64,000 bases of DNA from Aquanectria penicillioides (lineage: Eukaryota; Ascomycota; Sordariomycetes; Hypocreales; Nectriaceae): the NCBI GenBank assembly GCA_003415625.1, contig PYIU01000004.1, positions 1,364,001 to 1,428,000 on the forward strand, written 5' to 3'. Position numbers and translations under genes: made by a program. The notes under the pieces are model-generated. The model was not told where the DNA came from and searched no databases. It saw only the letters and a list, made by a program, of their open reading frames with translations. Shown piece by piece: positions 43,300 through 53,415 of the stretch (position 1 is its first letter; each line of letters begins with the position of its first letter).

Positions 43300-44877
43300 A
43301 TGTACGCAGAGATTGTAGCTGCCGTTACGGCCACAGCCTTGATTGGCTTCTTCATCATCTATCCTGTTCTTGTCTACCTCCGAGATGCCAAGGGTTTACG
43401 GAAATATCCCAACTTTCACCCGCTGGCGGGCATCACCAATGTGCCATTCATGCTTGAGGCTCGCAAGGGTTTCCGATCGAAGACTTTGTACGAGATGCAC
43501 AAGACGCACCCTGTCATCCGTACTGGCCCCAACTCCCTCTCCTACGGCTCTCTTGATGCCATCAAGGACATCTACGGTCACGGAACCAAGTGCACCAAGG
43601 GAGAGTTTTATGAGACTCTAGCTGGTTCTCACTTCCACCTTGCTGATGTTGTCGACAAACTTGACCATCAACGCAAACGTCGTGCTCTTTCTGCTGCCTA
43701 TGCCCTCAAGAACCTCGAGAACTGGGAGTTCAAGGTCGCCGACAAGACCGAGCGCTTCATCACTGCGGCTGACAAGGCGTGCACTCTCCCTCTCAAAAAG
43801 GGATTCCGCCCCGAGCCTGCTGATCTCAACTTCGACTACCGTGCCTTTACCAACTTCTTCACGCTCGATGCTATCGCCGATATTGGCTTGAGTGAACGCC
43901 TGGGTTTCCTTGATCAAGGCCACGACCTAGTCAAGGCTGAACGCATGGACGGCACCATTCACTATGTCAACTACCGCGAATGCCTTCATGCTACTGCCCG
44001 AGCTCAGTCTATTCTTGCCTGGTCCGAGAAATGGTACAACTTTAGCGTCGAAGTCTCCAAGTGGGTCTCTCCCGACTTCCGAAAATGGTGGAAGCTCAAC
44101 GAGGGCTGGAACGACATCGTCTACCACCGCGCGACTCAAAGACTTAAGCGATACGAGGCTGGCGAGCGTCTCCCTGACTTCTTCCAGGCTATTATGGATC
44201 ACAACGATGCCAACGATTCTGGAATTGAGTGGGGCGAAGTCGTTGCCGAGGTCTCCATCATGATGAACGCCGGCTCTGATACCACTGCTATTGCAATGAA
44301 CAACGTCATGTACTGGCTGTTGAAGAACCCTTCTTGTCTCGCCAAGCTTCGAGAGGAAGTCGACGCCGTCCTTGATGCCGATGAGGTTATTGCTCCTTAT
44401 GATAAAGTCAAGCATCTCCCTTATCTGCGCGCCTGTCTTGACGAGTCGCTTCGAGTCACTCCCCCCACCACTTTCGGTCTGCCTCGCCGAACACCTGCCG
44501 AGGGCTCCAATGTCCTTGGAGACTTTATTCCCGGTGACACCACCGTCTCCATCTCCGCTTACGTCGCCCACCGAGACCCCAAGGTCTTCCCCGACCCCGA
44601 ATCTTACATCCCGGAGCGATGGTTGGGTGAGAAGGGCAAAGACCTGCAGCCATACTTCATCAGCTTCAGCGCCGGTGCCCGAGGCTGCATCGGCCGCAAT
44701 ATCAGCTACCTGGAGCAGACTGTTCTGCTTGCTAGTGTTGTGCACCGCTACGAGCTGGCTCTTCCTCACCCTGGCTGGGAACCTGAGAGGAGAGAGGCGA
44801 TGAACCTTGCTCCAGGTCCCATGCCATTGAAACTTTGGCGGAGGGACTTGGGTATTTCAGAGTTTAATGAAAAGTAG
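43300..44877 (+). CDS. Cytochrome P450, CYP53 type (benzoate 4-hydroxylase)
   Basis: Single exon of 525 residues with an N-terminal membrane anchor (about residues 5-27). The I-helix motif is MNAGSDTTAIA, ExxR is ESLR, the PERW-type motif is PERWLG, and the heme loop is FSAGARGCIG with Cys463. The N-terminal part (KTLYEMHKTHPVIRTGPNSL) and overall length resemble CYP53, the ascomycete benzoate para-hydroxylase family that feeds the protocatechuate branch of the beta-ketoadipate pathway and detoxifies plant benzoates. The head-to-head reductase supports an active monooxygenase system. Family assignment is from memory of the motif style; CYP57- or CYP65-like enzymes are less likely. Confidence 0.85.
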   Translation: MYAEIVAAVTATALIGFFIIYPVLVYLRDAKGLRKYPNFHPLAGITNVPFMLEARKGFRSKTLYEMHKTHPVIRTGPNSLSYGSLDAIKDIYGHGTKCTKGEFYETLAGSHFHLADVVDKLDHQRKRRALSAAYALKNLENWEFKVADKTERFITAADKACTLPLKKGFRPEPADLNFDYRAFTNFFTLDAIADIGLSERLGFLDQGHDLVKAERMDGTIHYVNYRECLHATARAQSILAWSEKWYNFSVEVSKWVSPDFRKWWKLNEGWNDIVYHRATQRLKRYEAGERLPDFFQAIMDHNDANDSGIEWGEVVAEVSIMMNAGSDTTAIAMNNVMYWLLKNPSCLAKLREEVDAVLDADEVIAPYDKVKHLPYLRACLDESLRVTPPTTFGLPRRTPAEGSNVLGDFIPGDTTVSISAYVAHRDPKVFPDPESYIPERWLGEKGKDLQPYFISFSAGARGCIGRNISYLEQTVLLASVVHRYELALPHPGWEPERREAMNLAPGPMPLKLWRRDLGISEFNEK

Positions 44878-45552
44878 TGATAGATAAATGACGAGAATAT
44901 GAGTAACAAATTTTGTTTTAATTTGAAAAAGCGTACAGGACCTTAAGAAGAGTTCGAGTCTGGGTATGCTTGGAGGAGCGTCCGATTGGAAGAACGCCAC
45001 ATTTCACTGCTAAGAGCTGGCAATGAGAAGATGACTACATAGTACAGATATACAAGTCTGCTAGAAAACTTCTTTGATTCGCAAATTTCGCGTGTATTGA
45101 TGTTGCCTTGTTTTCTGGAATTTCATAAAAAGTCAGTTGATTGATAGCCAACCGAGCTGGATGATTCCCTTGAAAACATTGACTAAGCCATTTGCAGTGA
45201 TGTAATATTCCTGAAACTTATACCAAACTGATATGCTTGTATTCATAAATAACTATTGCCAATGCAATTCCATAATCAAGACTAAGCGCCATTAACTCCA
45301 CAGGCAAGCATTATTCATTCATACAACTCGCCGCCGCCCAGCCTGTCTATGCCCGGTCTGCGCCCCTGAGAGCACTCGTTTACGCCCCCCGAAATTTACC
45401 ACAGCATTTATAGTGGACCTTTGAAATAAAATAGCATTATGGCCCTTTTAGATTTTCAATATTACTCCTAAGCCACCTGCGCACTAGTATTGAGCATACG
45501 TGCGATCGACATAGAGGGATTTGGTGGTGACTCCGGCCACCCCAAGCTTCCT
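44878..45552. other. Intergenic, convergent 3' ends
   Basis: About 0.7 kb of AT-rich sequence between the convergent P450 and Zn2Cys6 genes. It probably holds both 3' UTRs. No gene is seen. Confidence 0.5.
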
Positions 45553-47672
45553 TCAAGTACTGCTGTCTTGAGGCATGTTAGACCAAACGTCTTGCATACA
45601 TATGAAGTGTAAGAAACTTACGTCGAGCCCGTCGGCCAGGCATATTGTGTATCCGCCTTGATAAGAATGTTCAAAATCGCCTCTTGTTCCTGGGGGTCGG
45701 TGAACCGATCCCCGGCCATCGTTATCGCAAGACACACATATCTGTTCATGGCACTATTAGTGACGTGTTTTTGAAGGGTGGATCATGATAAAAGAACACA
45801 TACGCGTAGCATGCCACAGTACGGGAATTTGACTACAGGAATATCTGTTAGTGATGATGATGCTGTTGAAGGTGAGTGAAATTACCTCGGCGACCCCACA
45901 AACCATCCGTACATTCTTTTTTATCTCCTCGTTCGTTTCCCTGAAAGCTTTCGCCTGACCCGGGCCCAACTTTGGAGCTCGAGGATTATGAGCGGCAAGG
46001 AGAACCTGGACCAGATAGTAGTGAAGCACTCCGGTGACCACTGCGTCGTTGAGATATACGACTTCCGGAAATATCCCATTATTCTCATTGATGTACATGG
46101 GATGAAAGAACCACGGCCGCTCAACCCACCAACGTTCTTGGGTTGCTTTTAGTCTTTGCCATGTGCTGATACTTTGCTCTTCTTCACCATAGCAATAACG
46201 AACGCAGGCGGCACAGTGCAGGATGGTTAGGTTCGCGAAACTGCACCCAGTATCATCAGGTACCACAAGGCGCGATATAGTCTCCAAATCAAAATTAGGA
46301 TGAACAGGGCGAGTTTGTATGAATGCCATATGGATTTCTTGGCGAAGAGCCACCAAAAACGCCGCACGACGGAGACTGGTGAAGTCACGCAACTTCTCTT
46401 GCGCCGCAATGAAAACCCGTGTTCCCACAAGATGAGACTCAGATGCTATGTCTGCGGACATACTAGGAACATCTAGTTCCTCCATAAACCGTAGGATAAC
46501 AATGGCGGTCAACAAGTTCTCGTCCATAACGGCAGCCGTACTTGAGAGCGCAGGAATAAGTGCATCGAGACAATTTTGGTGATATTTATCGCCCACCAAA
46601 GGATCGAATTCGCTAATCCTGCTGAGGCGTTTTGCAGAGGCAGCAAGAACGGCATTCATCAATGGTGGACACATAACTGCTCGCCGAGGCACAACGGTGG
46701 CGAAGTGTCGATCACTATCGCATAAATCAAAAAGAGGGGCTAAGGTTTGGACGTAGTTTTGAAATAGCATGGCCTCCATTGGATCTTCAAGTGGCCATCT
46801 TGGAGATTCAATGTAAATACCAGATATCGCCTCGGCAACACAGTCCCCAAGCGGCGAGCGTGCTGACGATACCCGAGGGCTATCTATCCCAGGGGTAGCA
46901 GGGTCACTTGGGAGGCTGAAAAGGAGGTTGTAACCAAGATCAGAAGAGTTTAAAAAAGGATTGAAGGTGCCTCCTTCTTCAGGCATGCTCTGGGAGCCTC
47001 GGCTTGGGGTTCGACCCTGGCTTGGATCGGATCGGGGTGTTGCCCTCCATGATGTAATTGCAGAATGGCTCAGGGCACGTTTTTTGTGAGGCCGTTCAAT
47101 TTCCCTAACCAGAGGGGACGACCCCTCAAGGCTTCCTCTCCCAGGTTCTGAACGTTGTTTTTCGAGGGGTGGTGATGGTGAATGTTGCTTTGGTGACGAG
47201 GCTTGACTGGCTACCTCGTTATCAAGGGGTATATCCGTGTTGTCGATGGAGTCGAAATTGTTAGTGCCAGTACCGGAGTCGAGAAAGTGGATGACGTCTG
47301 GGGTCTCATCAACAAAGCTCAAGGTTCGGTTGGTCCTGACCCAGGGCTGATCTTGGGCGAACTGATAGTCACCCCGTTTTGCGGTCTCCAAGGCCTTACC
47401 AGACCGAATGCTGTTGCGAAGTTAAAATGACTGTGGGTACGACTGAGATGAAATTGAAGACCAACCTTGGGTTCAGGCCATGTCTAAACCGTACACTATA
47501 GCCGCGGACACATTCCGAATTATTTTTGCGGCAGTTTGAACAAGGACGGTCAGAATCGCCTGTCTCGGGCACCGGTCAGCAAGCCGAAGCACCCAAGAGG
47601 TAGGATGGACGACCTTGGCAGTGGTTGGCCAAGATGATGATTCTGATGGGGAAATTAGAAGAGGGCCTTACA
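45553..47672 (-). CDS. Zn2Cys6 transcription factor, 5' end unresolved
   Basis: Exons read from the sequence: one ending ...RYRHLKC at 47672, then 47559-47466, 47410-45886, 45832-45804, 45741-45622 and a short last exon near 45553. Introns of 112, 55, 53 and 62 nt keep frame. Splicing the first two builds RHLKCDSDRPCSNCRKNNSEC, the last four cysteines of a zinc cluster; VRFRHGLNPS and FVDETPDV follow as in ARCA-like regulators. The first CxxC pair is not found in a credible place: the first exon as read gives MSLRYRHLKC, with Leu where the second Cys is expected. Either an upstream exon supplies it or the cluster is damaged. The C-terminal region (AYVCLAITMAGDRFTDPQEQ) is typical of the fungal_trans_2 type. 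At the last junction the expected LKEAWG tail is one base out of frame. Confidence 0.75.
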
Positions 47673-48996
47673 TTTCAGGTGTCTATAACGCAATGACATC
47701 TAAGTCAGACCGGAGAGGCTTCGGGATGGAGCAAGGACCAGCGGGCAATATTGCCCTGGTGAGCGGCTTGGATCTGGAACTCACCTCTGTTTGCAGACCT
47801 GCAGCGCCAAAGGCGAAAAATCAGAAACAGTTCATTCCATTGAGCCGGGACAGACGATATCTGGAAAGATAAGGAGAGTGGACCTGCTTACCGTACAGGG
47901 ATTGAGCGGCTTGACTGTCGAGGTCGAGGTCGCCTGCATGGTTCATGGACGAGACAGGGGGCTTCAGGCAAGCGTCATGCCATGTAGTTCTGCACTGTAC
48001 CAAAGAGTGCCGGGGCGAATCGACGGCAGACTGGGGACGGGAGACTGGAGACTGGGGAACTGGAGACGGCAGGCTGGAGACGAACGGGCTGGTTCTCCAA
48101 GTCGGAGCTGGATATGAAGAGGATGTTGTTGACAACAGAGGTCAGATGGGAAAGAAGGTCCGATGGGGAAGTTACTCTTTTCAATCCGTTCGGGCAGGTG
48201 CAAACCCCGCACCTACCCACTCGCATGACCCCTAGTACCCCCGTATGGGGTCACTCTCTGGGGATGCTGGACTCCACATCTACTGTGGCTAGTGTAGCTT
48301 AGCGGTCTCTCCACCGCATCGAATCTCTTCTCCAGTTCCCCATGGGGGAGCCATTGCTTCTCGGGAAGCACCCATTAACCTTCTGGGGGCGGGTCCGAGG
48401 CATAGGCATGGCCTGGATCCTCCCCCGGACCAATCAAATTGCCCAAATTGCCATACTTGCCGGGCCAGCGTTGCCCTCAGCTTTGTGGTTGGCACTTTTT
48501 GGCTCGAGATTGGAGTAGTGACATGAGTAATGTCGCCAGAGGGCTTGCAAGCGTCCCTAGAGGCCCTAGACTCCCTCGTTCGACCCCCTTCCCCTCAGCG
48601 GCGCCGACCCGGAAATCGCTTCCTCCAGCCTGGGTTCCCCTCTTGCACCACGCGGTCCTGTCTCCAATACCTGGGCTCCCTGCTCTTCTCTCCGAGTCCA
48701 GCGCGCAAGTCCCTTGTCAATCTAGAACCTGGTACTTGTCGTCTAACGTCTTCGACGCTTCCTTGCTCCTTCTCAGCTCATATCGACGAGGGGGACGTGC
48801 TTCAGCCTTGGAGAAGCTTATAAAGGAGGCCTTGGAACGTTGATCCTGGGGTTCTGATCCACCATCACTCTCCTTCTCGCAGCATCATCATCCTTCCTTC
48901 TCTCCTCCATAAGTTCCTGCACTTCATCAACATCCCCACGCCTGAAAAGGGCTACATCTCTTTCCTTAAAACCTCTGCATCCTTCACGTCGATATC
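47673..48996. other. Intergenic region, divergent promoters
   Basis: About 1.3 kb. Its left part may hold the undetected first exon(s) of the Zn2Cys6 gene; a Ser/Pro-rich minus-strand frame from 48135 to about 47890 with a following GTAAGC donor is a candidate but could not be joined convincingly. The right part is the promoter of the transporter gene. Confidence 0.45.
48819..48826 (+). promoter_or_regulatory. TATA box of the transporter gene
   Basis: TTATAAAG lies 170 bases before the start codon at 48997, followed by a C/T-rich stretch (about 48867-48910) typical of fungal transcription start regions. Confidence 0.5.
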
Positions 48997-50662
48997 ATGT
49001 CGCACGACGATCTGAAGGACGACATCAAGCACTTGGAGAACCCCACATCTGGGGGCTCTACCCAAGACCTTGACTTGGATGAGCTTGATACTATCGAGCT
49101 CACCAAGACTGGCAAGTTCTCCTGGCTTGTTTCCATTACTGCTGCCATTGGTGGTATGCTCTTCGGTTACGATACCGGCATCATTTCCGCCGTGTTGGTC
49201 TATATCAGCAATGACCTTGGTCACGAACTCAACTCGAAGGAGAAGGAGCTCATTACCTCCATTACCTCTGGTGGAGCTTTTATCGGTGCCATCTTTGCTG
49301 GTGCCACTGCGGATCGCTATGGTCGAAAGGTTGCCATCTATGTTGGCTGCACCCTCTTCACCATTGGTGCTATTCTCCAAGCTGCCGCCTTCTCCCTCGC
49401 CCAAATGACTGTTGGTCGTCTCGTTGTCGGTTTTGGTGTCGGTTCCGCTGCCATGATTGTTCCTTTGTAAGTTCGGTGCCTCTTTGTCCTGGGCGTTCCA
49501 GGCCGCTCCCATTGAAATGCCCAGTTTTGAGTGCTAACACAGGAAAAGGTATATCGCCGAAGTCTCTCCTGCCAAATACCGCGGTCGAATGATTGGTCTT
49601 GATAACTGCTCAATCACTGGAGGCCAGCTCATCAGCTACGGAATCGGCGCCGGTTTCGCGTATATTGCTGGTGGTTGGAGATACATGGTGGGAGGCGGCG
49701 CAATCCCTGCTCTTGTCTTGGGTGCTTTGCTTCCGTTCTGCCCCGAATCCCCTCGACAGCTCGTGTATCTTGGCAAGCACGAAGAGGCCGCTCAGGTTAT
49801 TCGCAGAATCTATCCCAACGGCACTGAAGAGCAGGTCCAGAACAAGATGAGGCTTCTGACCTACCATGTCGAGCAGTCCAAGGCCATCAACGCTGGAAAG
49901 TCTGGATGGTGGGTGTTCAAGCAGATGTACACCGTGCCCGCGAACCTGCGCGCCCTGTTTGCGGCTTGTGGACTGATGGCCATCTCCCAACTTACTGGAT
50001 TCAACGCACTCATGTACTACTCTCCGGTCCTGTTCTCGCTTGTCGGCTTCTCCAACCCCGTGGCTGTTGGAACCGTTATCGCTGGAACCAACTTCATCTT
50101 CACGCTGGTTAACCTGTTGCTCGTTGACCGTGCTGGACGACGCAGAATCTTACTCTGCACTGTTCAATTCATGAGCCTGGCCCTTGTTGTCGCCGCCATC
50201 TGCTTCAAGTGGATCCCCATCAACAAGGACCTTACCTTGGCTGATGATGCTTCGGTTGGTTGGGCAGCTATTGTCGTCCTTATCAGCATGGTCTTCTTCG
50301 TCGGCTTCTACTCCTCTGGTATCGGTAACACCGCCTGGCTCTCTTCTGAGTTCTTCCCCATGGAAATCAGAGCTATGGGTACGATGATGCTCACAATGAC
50401 TTGCTGGGGCTCCAACATCATCGTTGCGTCTACCTTCCTCACTCAGATGGAGAGCATGACTCCTTCAGGTACATTTGGCTTCTATGCAGCAATTTGCATG
50501 ATTGGTTATGTCCTAATCTACTTCTGCTACCCAGAAGTCAAGGGAATGACTCTGGAGGATATTCGCGAAGTGTTCCAGTATGGCTTCGGTGTTGCGAAGG
50601 CTCGGGAAATGCAGAAGCGAATGAAGGAGGCCCAATCAGGCGGAGTGTCCTCTAAGGCCTAA
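48997..50662 (+). CDS. MFS sugar/polyol transporter, probably myo-inositol (ITR type)
   Basis: 527 residues in two exons (48997-49466 and 49549-50662) around an 82-nt intron that splits VPL|YIAEVSP. It is a twelve-TM sugar porter with the usual signatures: GGMLFGYDTGIISAVL in TM1, ADRYGRK, YIAEVSPAKYRGR, PESPRQL before the central loop, and VDRAGRRR. The acidic N-terminus, the GGMLFGYDTG form and the TEEQVQNK-type central loop resemble myo-inositol/proton symporters such as yeast Itr1, but substrate cannot be fixed from sequence. A co-directional Gfo/Idh/MocA dehydrogenase 1.6 kb downstream supports polyol import plus oxidation. It acts in the plasma membrane. Confidence 0.9.
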
Positions 50663-52299
50663 ATGAGAAATGGACGAGTACAAGTGTCCGTGATAACCAC
50701 AACAACACAGCGGTAACCACAGCGTGATATGTTGGTAGATGGCAACGGGCAAGACGGAATCTATAGGCCCCAGGTTAGCACTTAACGCTCTCGATAAATT
50801 CAGCCTGTATGTAGCAAATCCCAATTTCATTCGTTGAAGATATTTTGGAGACTGGAATCTCAACTCTTGTGACACTGGCCCGGCCGAAAGGCTCAGGCAC
50901 ACGAAACAGAAGTCAAAACCCCACCAATGAGTTACCAGGCTGCTGCTAGCCTGGCCGATAGGTGGTCTCAAGCTTGACTAGTGGGTTGGAGTAGTCTGAA
51001 TATGACGTCAAGTACGAAATTCGTTGTGTGGATTCGGAGTAAAAAGATGGAGGGAACGTCTGTTCGTAGCTATCATGGTTTAGTCGTTCTTTATAAGTTC
51101 AATGACGTTGAGTTGCGAATCCTAGGATGCCGGCAATACGATGTTGAAGACACCCCTGCGACAGATCTTTAGAGCAAACATTCCCACGTGTGCGAGACTG
51201 ACTGCAAAACAATGCAATGCTGAGGCACATGAAGGTTAGATTTTGCGCATAAAACGTCTACGCGAGGGGAGAGCCTGTCTTTCTGTGGCTGATATGTCGT
51301 GCAGGACCAGCCACGAGTTCTTGAGACAGGGGAAGGGGAGTACCATCACAAGCCAGAGCCAGAGAATTCCAGACGAGGAAATTACCCAAATGGAGAGACG
51401 GACGTTGGGAGAAGGGACCTTGGCCCAATCTGAAAGTTCAACCGAGAAGTAAACTAGGGCTCGGGCTTGAGGCTCGCGTGGGCAAGTTTGGGGGAACATG
51501 TCAAGCGAAAAGCCCCTCACCAAGCGCGACTAACCCCAACCCCCAGTCGTCCCCGCCTCGCTCAAGTGTCCGAGTCGGCCATTCTTTCCCAATCTCGACG
51601 TAAGGATCGCTCCGTGGTGTAATCGCGAGGCAAGACCGTCGCATATCGAGTCATGGGGCAAGGCCGAGCCGCCTCCGCACCAGGCTAGCCAATTTGCGGG
51701 GAGGTGTGGCAGGAGGTGCACAGAATGTGGGGCAGGTGTGCTTGGTCGAAATTACCAAAATGGGAAATGTGAAAAAATGACGACCCGGCGGTTCTTGCTT
51801 TGTGTGGAAGACCCCACGCACGCCGACTCCACCATCAACCAGGCTCGAGTACTCACAACCGCACACCGTCCGGCTGTTGAGATGAATTTCACGAACCTGC
51901 AGTGCTGAAATACATTTTCTGCGTTATCTATTGGCTGGAAGTACCCCCGGTATCGAACATAGTGCCGATCTTGTGACTGCGGCGACAGCACTAGATGCAT
52001 CGTCAACTGGCTGAGGCCGCTTTAGCGCGGTCCTACGGGGTGGGAATTCCGATCCACGCCTGTGGGGGAACAAGAGTGAGCTTCCCGAAGGCCGGCTGTC
52101 AAGGTATAAGATTCTGGAGCTCGCTCGCAACCGATTGTGAAGTTTCTGTATTCTCCAGACACTCAATTGACTCCTGAGACACTCTCACCCTCTTGCTGCC
52201 AGCTCTAACTTTGTCTCGGCATAAAAAAAAAGCATCCCTGAGTGAACCATCTGTCTGCCCGCGCCAGAACTTACATATCCTCTCAATCTCATTTTCATC
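50663..52299. other. Intergenic region, no supported gene
   Basis: About 1.6 kb between the transporter and the dehydrogenase. Only short frames without domains. A weak tRNA-like 5' segment at about 51609-51640 lacks arms and a B box and is not called. Confidence 0.5.
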
Positions 52300-53415
52300 A
52301 TGTCCAAGAAGCTTCAGGTTGCCATTGCCGGTCTCGGCCGCATGGGCGCTCGTCATGCCCTCAACTTCCACAACCGTACTCCCCGTGCTGAGCTCGTTGC
52401 TGCCTTCACTCCCGTCCAAAAGGAGGCCGACTGGGCTCGCGTTCACCTTGAGGGCGTCACTGTTTACAGCAACTACGATGAGATGTTGAAGCATCCCGGC
52501 CTCGAGGCCGTTATTGTTGCTACCGTCACTACTGCCCACGCCGAGGAGGCCATTAAGGCCATTGAGGCCGACAAGCACGTTCTTTGCGAGAAGCCCCTCA
52601 GCACCAGCGTTGAGATTGTAAGCTTCACTAACTCCAACCAATTTTCAACCATGTTTCTAACATAGTGGTCCTAGTCGCAATCCGTCGTCGATGCCGCTTC
52701 CAAGAAGCCTAACCTCAAGGTCATGTGCGGCTTCTCCCGCCGTTTCGACGCTTCCTACCGAGATGCCTTCAACCGCCTGGACAACGGTTCCATCGGACGT
52801 CCCTCCGTCTTCCGCTCTCAGACTTGCGATCGACTCGACCCTTCGGGCTTCTTTGTCGCCTACGCTGAGTTCAGCGGCGGCATCTTTGTCGACTGCAACA
52901 TTCACGATATCGATCTTGCTCTCTGGTTCTTCGGCCAGGATTCCATCGTCAAGAGCGTCGTCGCTGCTGGTATCACTGCCGTCCAGCCTGAGCTCCGCAA
53001 GCACAAGGATGTTGACAACGGTGTCGGCATCGTCGAGTTCTGGGGTGGCAAGATTGCCTACTTCTACTCTTCTCGTATGATGGCTGCTGGCCAGCACGAT
53101 ATGACTGAGATCGTCGGCACTGATGGCAAGCTGGCCATCAACGCCAACCCTAGCGGTACTCTCGTCGAGATGCACGAGCCCGCTGGTGTCCGTCGTGAGA
53201 TCCCCCATGACTACTACGGCCGCTTCGAGCACGCCTTTGTCACTGAGGCCAACGAGTTCACCGCCGCTTGCCTCGACAACAACAAGCTGCCCTTCAAGCT
53301 TTCCGGAGCCGTCCAGGCTGTCAAGATTGGCTGTGCCCTCCAGGAGAGTTTGAACTCTGGTCAGAAGATCAACTTCGATGAGACTGGCCGTCGCATCGAG
53401 AACGCCAAGCTGTAA
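52300..53415 (+). CDS. Gfo/Idh/MocA oxidoreductase, inositol 2-dehydrogenase-like
   Basis: 352 residues in two exons (52300-52617 and 52675-53415; 57-nt intron). It has an N-terminal Rossmann fold with AIAGLGRMGARHA, the Lys-bearing CEKPLS motif near residue 98, and the catalytic-region DCNIHDIDLALWFFG. Family members oxidise inositols, sugars or related polyols with NAD(P). The HDIDLALWF form is common in myo-inositol 2-dehydrogenases. With the ITR-type transporter upstream, inositol use is a reasonable inference, although no further inositol-catabolic gene lies in the window. Confidence 0.9.

Noticed and set aside
43927..44769. 280-residue minus-strand frame over the CYP53-type gene
   Set aside because: Shadow of the P450 coding frame; no domains.
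48439..48843. 134-residue plus-strand frame upstream of the transporter
   Set aside because: Overlaps the TATA box and promoter of the transporter and has no domain character.
51605..51680. tRNA-like start TCCGTGGTGTAATCG
   Set aside because: No D, anticodon or T arms and no B box could be folded downstream.
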